Shown: in pieces, positions 36,317 through 45,778 of the stretch
Layout: every line of letters begins with the position of its first letter
Numbering within the stretch: the first letter of the stretch is position 1
DNA from: Rhodanobacteraceae bacterium
Lineage (GTDB): Bacteria > Pseudomonadota > Gammaproteobacteria > Xanthomonadales > Rhodanobacteraceae
Direction of reading: 5' to 3'
Length of the DNA: 64,000 nucleotides
Assembly (NCBI GenBank): GCA_009996615.1
Contig: JAACZU010000007.1
Span: forward strand, 1 to 64,000
Notes under the pieces: generated by a model
What the model saw: only the letters and a program-made list of their open reading frames with translations
What the model was told of the DNA's origin: nothing
Databases searched by the model: none
Translations under genes and position numbers: made by a program

Positions 36317-37384
36317 TCAGGCCGCGGCGAGCAGCTCGGCCAGGATCGCGCGGTAGGCGGCGATCACCTCGGCACCGCTGCGCGGCGGCCCGTGCGCCGC
36401 TACGTGCGCGCGCAGCCCCGCGCCGAGTGCCTTGAGCGGTCCCGCGTTGGCGCTTTTTCCAGCCGCGAATGCGGCGCGGCCGGCGTCGGACTGGAAGCGG
36501 TGCTGCTCGAAGAAGAAGCGGTCCTGGCCATCGGTCAGGAACGTGAGCACGGGCTGCGCGCTCTCGCCGGCCTCGAGCAGGCGCCCGCTGAGCATTTCGC
36601 GCTCGCGGCAGAGCTTCTCGGCGGTCGTGGCGAAGTGCGCGAACGGGTCGGCCACGTTCGCGGTGTCGAGGTCGGCGGCGATCCGCGCGAGGTGCAGCGC
36701 GTTCACCAGGTCGGCTTCGAGGCGCCAGCCGGGACGGCGCGCGTCGAGGAGCGGCTCGAGCCGGGCGGCGAGCGCGCCGCCGCGCTGCACGAGATCGGCC
36801 GCGTTGTACGGATGGTCGCCCGGCGGCGGGCGACCATCGAAGGTGCTGCCGGCGATCATCAGCTCGAGCGCAGTGTAAAGGTCGGCATCGTGCGTGCGCG
36901 AGAAGCCGGTTGCATCGAGGATGCGCCAGGTTTCGGCGATGCTGGCGCGCTCGTTCGCGCCGACGCCGTCGACCAATGCCGGAGCCTCGCGCTGGCGCAG
37001 GTCGTGGCCGGCGCCGAACAACAGCAGCGCGCACCAGTCGCGCAGAGGCAGCGCGTCGAGACCGAGCGTTGCCACGAGTCGATCGATCCGGTCGCCGCAG
37101 ATTTCCAGGATGTGTCCTTCGTTGTGATACGCATGGAAATCCGTGCCGAGACGGCCATGGCGCAGCGCGAGCCGCGCGTAGGCGAGGCGAACCGCGTCCG
37201 CGGTGCGATCGAACAGTGCCGGATCGGGGGCAGTGTCGATAAGGCTGGCCCATTCGCGTCGCCGGCGCGTCAGCAGCCGATCCAGCTCACCGGCCGATCC
37301 GGGCAGCGCGCGCGCGGCCGATACGTTCGGCAGGCGTCGCTCGGCTTCATCGGCGGCATACGTGTGCGGCAGTGCGAGTATCAC
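36317..37384 (-). CDS. HD-fold phosphodiesterase-like protein
   Basis: A ~355-residue protein with a metal-binding HD pattern like class I cyclic nucleotide phosphodiesterases: FHAYHNEGHILEICG, LLFGAGHDLRQ, GVGANERASIAETW, and a distal ARIAADLDTANV. It probably binds two divalent metals and hydrolyses a phosphodiester or phosphomonoester; the substrate is not apparent. The start is uncertain. GTG at 37384 follows a TATACT -10-like sequence at about 37415, while the longer frame would overlap the divergent DUF1800 gene. No signal peptide. Confidence 0.65.
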   Translation of the reverse strand: MILALPHTYAADEAERRLPNVSAARALPGSAGELDRLLTRRRREWASLIDTAPDPALFDRTADAVRLAYARLALRHGRLGTDFHAYHNEGHILEICGDRIDRLVATLGLDALPLRDWCALLLFGAGHDLRQREAPALVDGVGANERASIAETWRILDATGFSRTHDADLYTALELMIAGSTFDGRPPPGDHPYNAADLVQRGGALAARLEPLLDARRPGWRLEADLVNALHLARIAADLDTANVADPFAHFATTAEKLCREREMLSGRLLEAGESAQPVLTFLTDGQDRFFFEQHRFQSDAGRAAFAAGKSANAGPLKALGAGLRAHVAAHGPPRSGAEVIAAYRAILAELLAAA

Positions 37385-37547
37385 GATTCGGTCATCGTTC
37401 CCCGTGGCCGTGTCCAGTATAGGCGTCGATGCGTGTGTCGAATGTGCGTCGGGTACGGATTGGGACGGCGCTGCGCTGCACCGGGCCTGATAGGAAGCGG
37501 CTCCCGGTTCCGTAGGTATTGGACGGAACGGATCAAGGGGACTGCCG

Positions 37548-39284
37548 ATGTGGGTTGGATCGACCATGGCCATTCGCGCGGGTACAGCGCTGATGCTGCT
37601 GTGCGCCGCGCTCTGCGTGCCAGCGCGGGCCGCCTCGGACTATGTATTCAGCAACGGATTCGATCCGGTATCCGATGCACCGCCCAATCGTGCCGAGGCG
37701 AGCCGTTTCCTCGCGCAGGCCACGTTCGGCGCATCCGAGGCAGACCTCGATGCATTGGTCGCCAGCGGCTATCGCGCCTGGCTTGATCGGCAGATGCAGC
37801 TTCCTCCCCGCTACGCACTGCCGCACATGCGCCGCGCCGAGGGGGTGTCCGATCCGCTGCACGCGTTGCCGTTCTGGCGTTTCAGCGAAGCATGGTTCGT
37901 CAATGTGCTCGGTGGCGACGACCAGTTGCGCCAGCGCGTGGCGTTCGCGTTGAGCGAGATCTTCGTGGTGTCCGAACGCGGCAACGCGCTCGGCAACGAC
38001 GGCCTCGCCCTCGGCGCGTACTACGACATCCTGTTGCGCAATGCGTTCGGCAACTACCGGCAGCTCCTGGAGGACGTCACGTTGAGTCCGGCGATGGGGC
38101 GCTATCTCAGCATGTATCGCAATCGCAAGCCTGATCCAGCCAACAATATCCAGTCCGATGAGAATTACGCGCGCGAAGTCATGCAGCTGTTCTCGATCGG
38201 ACTGGTCAAATTGAACCGCGACGGCACGCCGGTGCTTGTCGGCGGCGAGACCGTGCCAACCTACGATGGCGATGTCGTGCGCGCGTTTGCGCGCGTGTTC
38301 ACCGGCTGGGCCTGCCATTGCGGGCAGGGCCAGCAGTGCCCATCGGATCCGTTCGAGCAGGAGAACTTCACCTGCAGCACCGAACACGAGATGGTGCCGT
38401 TCGAGGCCTACCACGATCGTGGCGAGAAGCGCTTGCTCGATGGCGCAGTCCTGCCCGCTGGGCGCGATGCGCGGCCCGAATTGGAGGCGGCGCTGGACGT
38501 GCTGTTCAATCACCCGAACGTCGCGCCATTCATCGGCCGGCAGCTGATCCAGCGCCTGGTCACCAGCAACCCGTCGCCGACCTACGTCGGGCGAGTCGCT
38601 GCGGCGTTCGAGAACAACGGCGCCGGCGTACGCGGCGATCTCGGCGCGACGATCCGCGCGGTCCTGCTCGACCCCGAGGCACGCTCGGGGCATCGCACCT
38701 CGCCAGCGACCTTCGGCAAGGTGCGCGAGCCGCTGCTGCGGTTGACCCAGATGTGGCGCGCGTTCGATGTGATGTGGAAGGACGACGAGCTGTTCCCGGA
38801 CGATCGCGACATCCAGGACATCTATAACCAGGCGGCGCTGCTGTCGCCGTCGGTCTTCAATTTCTTCGCGCCCGACCACGTACCGGCAGGGCCGCTTGCC
38901 ACCGCCAGCATGGTCGCGCCCGAGATGCAGGTCATCACGGCCAACTTCGCTATCCACATGACGAACGACTTGGCCGGGCGGATCTACTGGGGCTATCGCG
39001 GCGGCCCGATGGACGAGTTCGACAGCCGCGTGCGGCTGATTCAGCTGGAACGCTGGGAGCAGCTGATCCGGCCGTTGCCGGGAGAGCCGGAGGCGCCGGC
39101 CGGCGCGCTCGACGCGCTTGTCGATCGCTGCAACGACTTGCTGCTGGGTGGGCAGATGTCCACGCCTTTGCGCCAGCGTCTGCACCAGCGGCTGCTTGCG
39201 ATTCCGGCCACGGATACGCTGCGGCGCGTGCAGAACGTGCTGTACCTGATCACCACATCGGCCGAGTACGCCGTGCAGCGCTGA
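37548..39284 (+). CDS. DUF1800 family secreted protein
   Basis: A 578-residue secreted protein of the DUF1800 family. After a signal peptide (ending PARAASD) comes YVFSNGFDPV, the aromatic-GFD motif shared with other secreted proteins here. The family core starts at RFLAQATFGASEADLDALVA and includes QRVAFALSEIFVVSE, NYAREVMQLFSIGLVKLN, RAFARVFTGWAC, and VAPFIGRQLIQRLVTSNPSP. Function is unknown, but DUF1800 genes almost always precede a DUF1501 gene, as here (9 bases on). AAGGGG 7 bases before the ATG supports 37548. Confidence 0.88.
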   Translation: MWVGSTMAIRAGTALMLLCAALCVPARAASDYVFSNGFDPVSDAPPNRAEASRFLAQATFGASEADLDALVASGYRAWLDRQMQLPPRYALPHMRRAEGVSDPLHALPFWRFSEAWFVNVLGGDDQLRQRVAFALSEIFVVSERGNALGNDGLALGAYYDILLRNAFGNYRQLLEDVTLSPAMGRYLSMYRNRKPDPANNIQSDENYAREVMQLFSIGLVKLNRDGTPVLVGGETVPTYDGDVVRAFARVFTGWACHCGQGQQCPSDPFEQENFTCSTEHEMVPFEAYHDRGEKRLLDGAVLPAGRDARPELEAALDVLFNHPNVAPFIGRQLIQRLVTSNPSPTYVGRVAAAFENNGAGVRGDLGATIRAVLLDPEARSGHRTSPATFGKVREPLLRLTQMWRAFDVMWKDDELFPDDRDIQDIYNQAALLSPSVFNFFAPDHVPAGPLATASMVAPEMQVITANFAIHMTNDLAGRIYWGYRGGPMDEFDSRVRLIQLERWEQLIRPLPGEPEAPAGALDALVDRCNDLLLGGQMSTPLRQRLHQRLLAIPATDTLRRVQNVLYLITTSAEYAVQR

Positions 39285-39293
39285 GGAGTCGCC

Positions 39294-40712
39294 ATGCATT
39301 CCGATCGTTCGTCGCGTCGCACATTCCTGCGTCGCAGTCTTGCCACGCTGGCCGGCGGGTCGGCGCTTCTTGCCGCGCCACACAGCCTGTCGCTGCTGAA
39401 CGCGGCCTGGGCCGACGCGGTGCCGGCTGGTAGCGACTACAAGGCGTTGGTCTGCGTCTTCCTGCTTGGAGGCAATGATGGCCACAACCTGATCGTGCCG
39501 CGTGCAGAGGTCGAGTATGCCGCCTACGCCAGTCGTCGCCGCGGTTTGGCGCTGCCGCGCAGCGCCTTGCTGCCGATCAATCCGGTGGACGGTGCAGGCT
39601 TTGCGCTCGGCCTGCATCCGGCACTGACGGAGCTGCAGCAATTGTTCGAGAGCGGCCGTCTGGCCCTGTTGGCCAATGTCGGCGCGTTGCTGGAGCCGGT
39701 CACGCGTCAGCAGTACGACCAACGCAGCGCACGCCTGCCGCCGCAACTGTTCTCGCACAACGATCAGCAGACGTTCTGGCAGGCGCTCGAGGCGCGCTCG
39801 GCCGTCGACACGACACCGGCCAGCGGCTGGGGTGGCCGCATCGCCGATCTGCTGCACGCCAGCGCCAACCCTGACGCGACACTGGCGATGAACATGTCCT
39901 TGGCCGGCGCCAATCCACTCCAGGTCGGGCGCCGTACGGAGGGGCTGTCGGTCGATGTCGGGGCGATTCGCTCGATCGAGAACGACGTCGACCCTGCCTC
40001 GGTCGCCGAGATGGAGGCGCTGCTTGCGGTACCGCAGTCGAACCTGCTGGCCGAGACGTATCGCCGCCACCTGCTGGGCGCGGTGGATGACTATCGCTTG
40101 CTGCGCGAGGCGCTGGCCGGCGCGACGCCGTTGACGACGCCGTTCCCACCGCCTCCCGCCGAGGGCGCGCCGGCGGCCGATCGGTTTGCGTTCGCGCTGG
40201 GTCGGCAGTTGCGGCGTGCGGCGGAACTGGTTTCGGTCCGCCAGGCACTCGGCCTGCGACGCCAGATTTTCTTCTGCTCGTTGGGCGGCTTCGATACGCA
40301 CGACGCGCAGATGGCCGACCAGCCCCAGTTGCTCGCGGGCCTATCACGCGCGCTGCACGCGTTCCATGCGGCCACCGTCGAGCTTGGCGTCGAATCGGAC
40401 GTGACCACGTTCGCGGCCTCGGAATTCGGGCGCTCGTTGACCAGCAACGGCGACGGTTCCGACCACGGCTGGGGCAACCACCTGTTCGTGCTCGGCGGTG
40501 CGGTGCGCGGTCGCCGCGTGTTCGGTGCGATGCCCGATCTCGCGGCCGGCAGCCAAGACATCGCGGCCGACGGGAATCTGATCCCGCGCATTGCGGCCGA
40601 TCAGTACGGCGCCACGCTCGGACGCTGGTTCGGCGTGCCGGACAGCTCTCTCGACCTGGTGTTCCCGAATCTGCCTGCGTTCGACCAGCGCGACCTCGGT
40701 TTCATGGCGTGA
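39294..40712 (+). CDS. DUF1501 family exported protein
   Basis: A 472-residue DUF1501 protein, related to the sulfatase/alkaline phosphatase fold. The N-terminus SSRRTFLRRSLATLAGGSAL is a twin-arginine-type signal, so Tat export of a folded, probably metal-containing protein is likely. Family features: ALVCVFLLGGNDGHNLIVPR, FSHNDQQTFWQ, SLGGFDTHDAQ, TTFAASEFGRSLTSNGDGSDHGWGN. It forms an operon with the DUF1800 gene and converges on radC with only 5 bases between stops. Confidence 0.88.
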   Translation: MHSDRSSRRTFLRRSLATLAGGSALLAAPHSLSLLNAAWADAVPAGSDYKALVCVFLLGGNDGHNLIVPRAEVEYAAYASRRRGLALPRSALLPINPVDGAGFALGLHPALTELQQLFESGRLALLANVGALLEPVTRQQYDQRSARLPPQLFSHNDQQTFWQALEARSAVDTTPASGWGGRIADLLHASANPDATLAMNMSLAGANPLQVGRRTEGLSVDVGAIRSIENDVDPASVAEMEALLAVPQSNLLAETYRRHLLGAVDDYRLLREALAGATPLTTPFPPPPAEGAPAADRFAFALGRQLRRAAELVSVRQALGLRRQIFFCSLGGFDTHDAQMADQPQLLAGLSRALHAFHAATVELGVESDVTTFAASEFGRSLTSNGDGSDHGWGNHLFVLGGAVRGRRVFGAMPDLAAGSQDIAADGNLIPRIAADQYGATLGRWFGVPDSSLDLVFPNLPAFDQRDLGFMA

Positions 40713-40717
40713 AGACG

Positions 40718-41383
40718 CTAAATCCAGCCGCGCTGCGCCAGCGAGGTCGGCGTGCCGTGGCCGATCACGAAATGGTCGAGCAGGCGCACGTCGATCAGCT
40801 CCAGCGCCTCGCGCAGGCGCTGCGTGATCGCGCGGTCGGCCGCGCTCGGCTCGGCCACGCCGGACGGGTGGTTGTGCGCCACGATCACCGCCGCCGCATT
40901 GTGCTTGAGGCAGTGCCGCACGACCTCGCGCGGATGCACGCTGGCGCCGTCGATGGTGCCGCGGAACAGTTCCTCGAACGCGAGCACGCGGTGGCGGTTG
41001 TCGAGGAACAGGCAGGCGAACACCTCGTACGGATAGCCAGCCAGGCGCGCCTTCAGGTAGCGCGCGCTCGCGGCCGGGTCGGTCAGCGTGTCGCCGCCAC
41101 GCAGCTCCGCGTCGAGGTAGCGCTTGCCCAGCTCCAGCGCCGCGCACAGGCGGCACCAGGCGACCGTGCCGAGGCCACGCTGGTGGTCGTGCGGCGCGTC
41201 CAGCAGCGCCTTAAGGCCGCCGGCACCGGCGAGCAGCGTGCGGCCGAGATCGACCGCGCTCTGGCCGCGCCGGCCGGAGCCGATGAATACGGCCAGCAGC
41301 TCCGCGTCGGACAGCGCGCCGGCGCCGCGCGCGAGCAGCTTTTCACGGGGACGTTCGGTGTCGGGCCAGTCGCGGATGCTCAT
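40718..41383 (-). CDS. radC: RadC family JAMM-domain protein
   Basis: A 221-residue RadC/YicR protein: an N-terminal helix-hairpin-helix-like region ([20 protein letters not shown]) and a C-terminal JAMM metalloprotease-like domain with metal ligands in [18 protein letters not shown], plus [15 protein letters not shown]. Despite the name, a DNA repair role is not established. The start [17 protein letters not shown] at 41383 is the family start. Its upstream side carries a short heptamer array, and coaBC is divergent. Confidence 0.92.
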   Translation of the reverse strand: MSIRDWPDTERPREKLLARGAGALSDAELLAVFIGSGRRGQSAVDLGRTLLAGAGGLKALLDAPHDHQRGLGTVAWCRLCAALELGKRYLDAELRGGDTLTDPAASARYLKARLAGYPYEVFACLFLDNRHRVLAFEELFRGTIDGASVHPREVVRHCLKHNAAAVIVAHNHPSGVAEPSAADRAITQRLREALELIDVRLLDHFVIGHGTPTSLAQRGWI

Positions 41384-41392
41384 GGAGGGGCA

Positions 41393-41420
41393 GGGATTGG
41401 GGATTGGGGAGGCGGGATTG
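41393..41420 (+). repeat. short 7-bp tandem array (GGGATTG unit)
   Basis: Four heptamers, GGGATTG, GGGATTG, GGGAGGC and GGGATTG, follow without gaps just upstream of radC. Unlike the arrays near 16.9 and 62.8 kb, no inverted partner is visible within 200 bases. Confidence 0.65.
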
Positions 41421-41542
41421 GGCACAGCGGGCTGCGCGAGCGGCCGCCCTCATGCCGATAGCCGAGGCGTTGGCAGCGCTGCGTGGAGGTACTCTAGGGT
41501 GCTGCCGTGACGGCGCCGAGCGGCGCGGGGCGCGAATTTCAG

Positions 41543-41548
41543 TAAGCT
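41543..41548 (+). promoter_or_regulatory. putative -10 box of coaBC
   Basis: AGTAAGCTAGCCGTTTCC sits 33 bases before the ATG. Its core TAnGCTAGCCnnTTCC and its distance are the same as upstream of the thiolase gene at 6103. Confidence 0.4.
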
Positions 41549-41580
41549 AGCCGTTTCCTGTCCCGTCAGCGGTTTCCTAC

Positions 41581-42801
41581 ATGAGCGACCAGGCCCTCGC
41601 CGGCGTGCGCGTGCTGCTCGGCGTTTCCGGCGGCATCGCCGCGTATAAGGCAGCCGAGCTGGTGCGGCGCCTGCGCGACGCCGGCGCCGACGTGCGCGTC
41701 GTGCTGACCGCGAACGCGGCGCGCTTCGTGACCGCATTGACGTTCCAGGCGCTGTCCGGTAATCCGGTGCGCAGCAGCCTGTGGGACGAGTCGGCCGAGG
41801 CCGCGATGGGCCACATCGAGCTGGCGCGCTGGGCCGACGAGGTGCTGATCGCGCCGGCCTCGGCCGACCTGCTCGCGCGGCTCGCGCACGGCCACGCTGA
41901 TGACCTGTTGACCACGCTGTGTCTGGCCAGCGCGGCGCCGCTGTCGGTCGCGCCGGCGATGAACCAGCAGATGTGGGCGCATGCGGCGACGCAGGCGAAC
42001 CTCGCCACCTTGCGCGCGCGCGGCGTGCGCGTGTTCGGGCCGGCCGCCGGCAGCCAGGCCTGCGGCGAGGTCGGCAGCGGGCGCCTGCTCGAGGCCGGCG
42101 AGTTGGTCGCCGAACTCGCCGCCGCGCGCGCGCCGCGCGTGCTGGCCGGGTCGAAGGTGCTGGTCAACGCCGGGCCGACCTACGAGGACATCGATCCGGT
42201 GCGCTTCATCGGCAACCGCAGCTCCGGCCGCATGGGCTTTGCGATCGCCGAGGCCGCCGCGCAGGCCGGCGCCACGGTGACGCTGGTGGCCGGGCCGGTC
42301 TCGCTGGCGACGCCGCCCGGCGTCACGCGCGTCGACGTGCGCAGCGCGCGCGAGATGCGCGCGGCGGTGCTGGCGCGCGCGGGCGAGGCCGACGTGTTCG
42401 TCGCTGCCGCCGCGGTCGCCGACTTCCGCCCGCAGGCGGCGCTGCCGCAGAAGTTCAAGAAAGGCGGCGCGGCGCTGGAATTGACGCTGGTCGAGAACCC
42501 GGACGTGCTGGCCGAGGTCGCCGCGTTGCCGCGGCGCCCGTTCACGGTCGGCTTCGCCGCCGAGACGCAGGACGTCGAGGCGCACGCGCGCGCCAAGCTC
42601 GAGCGCAAGGGCCTGGACCTGATCGCCGCCAACGAGGTCGGCGCCGGCCGCGGCTTCGAGGCGGCCGACAACGCATTGCTGCTGCTGTGGCCGCACGGCG
42701 GCCGCGAACACTTGCCGCGCGCGGACAAGCGCGAACTCGCGCGCGCACTGGTCGCGCGCATCGCGCAGCTGCGCGCCGATGCAAACGGAGACCCCGCATG
42801 A
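41581..42801 (+). CDS. coaBC: bifunctional phosphopantothenoylcysteine decarboxylase/synthase
   Basis: A 406-residue two-domain enzyme of coenzyme A synthesis. The CoaC flavoprotein decarboxylase comes first: [20 protein letters not shown], the [13 protein letters not shown] stretch, the substrate motif PAMNQQMW and the catalytic Cys in [11 protein letters not shown]. The CoaB synthetase domain follows: [29 protein letters not shown] and KFKKGG. It condenses 4'-phosphopantothenate with cysteine and decarboxylates the product. It overlaps dut by four bases (ATGA), a common pairing. Confidence 0.95.
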   Translation: MSDQALAGVRVLLGVSGGIAAYKAAELVRRLRDAGADVRVVLTANAARFVTALTFQALSGNPVRSSLWDESAEAAMGHIELARWADEVLIAPASADLLARLAHGHADDLLTTLCLASAAPLSVAPAMNQQMWAHAATQANLATLRARGVRVFGPAAGSQACGEVGSGRLLEAGELVAELAAARAPRVLAGSKVLVNAGPTYEDIDPVRFIGNRSSGRMGFAIAEAAAQAGATVTLVAGPVSLATPPGVTRVDVRSAREMRAAVLARAGEADVFVAAAAVADFRPQAALPQKFKKGGAALELTLVENPDVLAEVAALPRRPFTVGFAAETQDVEAHARAKLERKGLDLIAANEVGAGRGFEAADNALLLLWPHGGREHLPRADKRELARALVARIAQLRADANGDPA

Positions 42802-43292
42802 ACCCGTCCCCAGCCCCCGGCCCGCAGCCCCGGGCCGCACAAGCCATCCAGCTGAAGATCCTCGATCCGCGCCTGGGCAGCGAATTCCCGCTGCCGGCGC
42901 CGGCCACCGCCGGCTCGGCCGGCGTCGACCTGCGCGCGATGCTCGACGCGCCGCTGACGCTCGCAGGCGGCGCCAGCGCGCTGATCCCGAGCGGCATTGC
43001 GATCCACATCGACGATCCGGGCCTGTGCGCGGTCGTGCTGCCGCGCTCCGGCCTCGGCCACAAACACGGCATCGTGCTCGGCAACGGGGTCGGCCTGATC
43101 GATGCCGACTACCAGGGGCCGCTGCTGGTGTCGTGCTGGAACCGCTCCGACACGGCCTTTACCATCGCGCCGGGCGAGCGCATCGCGCAGCTGGTGCTCC
43201 TGCCGGTCGTACGCGCGGCCTTCGAGGTCGTCGAGGAATTCGCGCCGAGCGCGCGCGGCGCCGGCGGCTTCGGCAGTTCGGGCCGGCATTGA
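42798..43292 (+). CDS. dut: dUTP diphosphatase
   Basis: A 164-residue trimeric dUTPase that hydrolyses dUTP to dUMP, protecting DNA from uracil and feeding dTMP synthesis. Five motifs are visible: [36 protein letters not shown] with the catalytic Asp, [11 protein letters not shown], and the C-terminal [10 protein letters not shown]. The first ~17 residues are a low-complexity extension. The ATG at 42798 overlaps the coaBC stop; algC starts 20 bases downstream. Confidence 0.95.
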   Translation: MNPSPAPGPQPRAAQAIQLKILDPRLGSEFPLPAPATAGSAGVDLRAMLDAPLTLAGGASALIPSGIAIHIDDPGLCAVVLPRSGLGHKHGIVLGNGVGLIDADYQGPLLVSCWNRSDTAFTIAPGERIAQLVLLPVVRAAFEVVEEFAPSARGAGGFGSSGRH

Positions 43293-43312
43293 ACAGGCAG
43301 ACGAGGGCGCAG

Positions 43313-45715
43313 ATGGGCGAGGCCGACAGCAAGCCAGTCAACAGTATCCGGCAGCGGTTGGTTGCCGCGCGGAATCAGCTCCTGCCGCGCCTGCGCGTGC
43401 TGCTGCCGCTGGCGGTGGCGACGTTCCTGCTTGCAAGCGGCCTGTTCCTGGCTTGGCAGAGCGTACTGGTCTACCGCGCCGAGCACGGTGCGATCGAGGC
43501 GCAGCGCTTGCGTGGCGAGCTGGTCACGGCGATCGCCGCACGCATCCGCAGCGATGCCGCGCGCGTGCAGCAGGCGCTGGCCGATCCGGCCGTGCAGCAG
43601 GCGCTGTCCCGTGAGGACGGGGAGGGGCGCGCCGCTGCCGCGACCGCGCTGCGGCAGGTCCTGCCGGACCTGACCGCGGCGGCATTCTTCAGCCCCGACC
43701 TCGACGAGGTGCTGTCGGGCAACCTCGGTGCGATCGGTTACGAGAAGGCCGCCGCGCTGATGCATGCGAAGGTGCGCAACGGCGCACCGCTGGCGCAGAT
43801 GCGCGTGGAGAAGGACGCCGGCCAGCAGTTGATGCTGGCGGTGCCGGCGCCGGTCGACGGGCGCGTGAGCGCGTATGCCGTGGTCGAGCTGCCGTTCGCG
43901 CCGATCCTGGCGATCTTCGGCAAGGCCGAGCTCGATGGCGCACGGCTGGACCTGCGCCAGGGGGACGGCCGCGGCGACGTGCACATCGCCAGCATCGGCA
44001 GTGGCGCCAGCTCGATCGCCGACCTCGGCGAGCCGGTGCCGGGTTCGAGCCTGCGCATCGGCAAGGCCGAAGCGGACTACTTCATCGCCTTCTCGCACAG
44101 CTTCGGCCTGCTCGTCGTGCTGACCCTGCTGTGCCTGGCCGGCGGCCTCGGCGCGCTGTGGTTGCGCCACGTCGGCGTGCAGCAGGCGCTGGCGATGCTG
44201 AACCGTTCTTCCAAACCGACCGTACCGGAGATCACGTTGGCCCAGGCCATGAAGCAGCAGCAACCCGAAGTGGCCAAGGCCGCACCGAAACCCGCCCCCG
44301 CCGGCGCTGTCGCGCCGGTGCCGTCCGAGGAGTCGGTCGACGTCGATCCCAGCATCTTCCGCGCCTACGACATCCGCGGCGTGGTCGGGCAGAGCCTGAC
44401 GACCGGCGTCGCACGCCTGATCGGCCGCGCGATCGGCAGCGAGGCGCGCGAGCGCGGTTTGCACGAGATCGTGGTCGGGCGCGACGGTCGCCTGTCCGGA
44501 CCGGACATGGCGGCCGCGCTGATCGAGGGCCTGCGCTCGACCGGCATGGACGTGATCGACATCGGCGCGGCGCCGACGCCGGTGACCTATTTCGCTGCCT
44601 ACCACCTGCGTGCCGGTTCGTGCATCTCGGTCACCGGCAGCCACAACCCGCCCGACTACAACGGCTTCAAGATCGTGCTCGGCGGCGAGACGCTGGCCGA
44701 GGACGCGATCCAGGGCCTGTTCCGGCGCATCGCCGAGAACCACTTCAGCGACGGCATGGGCGGCCTGCAGACGATCGATGTCAGCGGCGACTACATCCAG
44801 CGCATCACCGACGACATCCAGGTCGAGCGCCGGCTCAAGGTCGTGGTCGACTGCGGCAACGGCATCCCCGGCGCGATCGTGCCGGCCGTGCTGGAGGGCA
44901 TCGGCTGCGAGGTCGTGCCGCTGTACTGCGACGTCGACGGCACCTTCCCGAACCACCATCCGGACCCGTCGGACCTGGACAACCTGCAGGACCTGATCTT
45001 GGCGGTGAAGAAGGTCGGCGCCGACCTTGGCCTGGCCTTCGACGGCGACGGCGACCGCCTCGGCGTGGTCACCGCCAGCGGCGAGGTGATCTTCCCGGAC
45101 CGCCTGCTGATGCTGTTCGCGATGGACATCCTGACGCGCAACCCGGGCGCGACGATCATCTACGACGTCAAGTGCACCGGCCACCTGCAGCCGTTGATCC
45201 TGCAGCACGGCGGCAGCCCGCTGATGTGGCGCACCGGCCATTCGCTGATCAAGGCCAAGATGCGCGAGACCGACGCCGCGCTGGCCGGCGAGATGAGCGG
45301 GCACTTCTTCTTCGGCGAGCGCTGGTACGGCTTCGACGACGGCATCTACTCGGCCGCGCGCCTGCTGGAGATCCTCGCCGGCGACCTCGAGGAGCGCACG
45401 CCGCAGGAGGTCTTCGACACGTTGCCGAACGGCGTGTCGACGCCGGAGCTGAAGATCCCGCTGAAGGAAGGCGAGCACTACCGCTTCATCGAGGCGTTCC
45501 GCGCGAAGGCGAAGTTCGACGGCGCGCGCCTGACCACGATCGACGGCGTGCGCGCCGACTGGCCGGACGGCTGGGGCCTGGTGCGCGCGTCGAACACGAC
45601 GCCGGTGCTGGTGCTGCGCTTCGACGCCGACAACGCGGCGGCGCTGGCGCGGATCCAGGACGTGTTCCGCGCGCAGCTGCTGGCGGTCGACCCGGAGCTC
45701 AAGCTGCCGTTCTGA
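43313..45715 (+). CDS. algC: phosphomannomutase/phosphoglucomutase with membrane-anchored N-terminal sensor-like half
   Basis: An 800-residue protein. The C-terminal ~460 residues are a complete AlgC/XanA mutase: SCISVTGSHNPPDYNGFKI with phosphoserine Ser443, the metal loop AFDGDGDRLGVV, the sugar loop GEMSGHFFF and RASNTTPVLVLRF. It supplies mannose-1-P and glucose-1-P for exopolysaccharide and LPS. The first ~345 residues have two membrane helices (about 26-48 and 262-282) around a ~210-residue putative periplasmic domain, then a Pro/Ala linker. Classic AlgC is about 460 residues; this longer form is known in xanthomonads. It follows dut by 20 bases. Confidence 0.9.
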   Translation: MGEADSKPVNSIRQRLVAARNQLLPRLRVLLPLAVATFLLASGLFLAWQSVLVYRAEHGAIEAQRLRGELVTAIAARIRSDAARVQQALADPAVQQALSREDGEGRAAAATALRQVLPDLTAAAFFSPDLDEVLSGNLGAIGYEKAAALMHAKVRNGAPLAQMRVEKDAGQQLMLAVPAPVDGRVSAYAVVELPFAPILAIFGKAELDGARLDLRQGDGRGDVHIASIGSGASSIADLGEPVPGSSLRIGKAEADYFIAFSHSFGLLVVLTLLCLAGGLGALWLRHVGVQQALAMLNRSSKPTVPEITLAQAMKQQQPEVAKAAPKPAPAGAVAPVPSEESVDVDPSIFRAYDIRGVVGQSLTTGVARLIGRAIGSEARERGLHEIVVGRDGRLSGPDMAAALIEGLRSTGMDVIDIGAAPTPVTYFAAYHLRAGSCISVTGSHNPPDYNGFKIVLGGETLAEDAIQGLFRRIAENHFSDGMGGLQTIDVSGDYIQRITDDIQVERRLKVVVDCGNGIPGAIVPAVLEGIGCEVVPLYCDVDGTFPNHHPDPSDLDNLQDLILAVKKVGADLGLAFDGDGDRLGVVTASGEVIFPDRLLMLFAMDILTRNPGATIIYDVKCTGHLQPLILQHGGSPLMWRTGHSLIKAKMRETDAALAGEMSGHFFFGERWYGFDDGIYSAARLLEILAGDLEERTPQEVFDTLPNGVSTPELKIPLKEGEHYRFIEAFRAKAKFDGARLTTIDGVRADWPDGWGLVRASNTTPVLVLRFDADNAAALARIQDVFRAQLLAVDPELKLPF

Positions 45716-45778
45716 CGCGTTTCGCGGTTCGTCGGCTGGACGGCCACAGGCCGGCCGGCGCCAAGGCAGCCGCCTGAA

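Noticed and set aside
37533-40301. 922-residue minus-strand open frame
   Set aside because: It is antisense to the DUF1800 and DUF1501 genes, whose motifs are clear, and its composition is that of a high-GC shadow frame.
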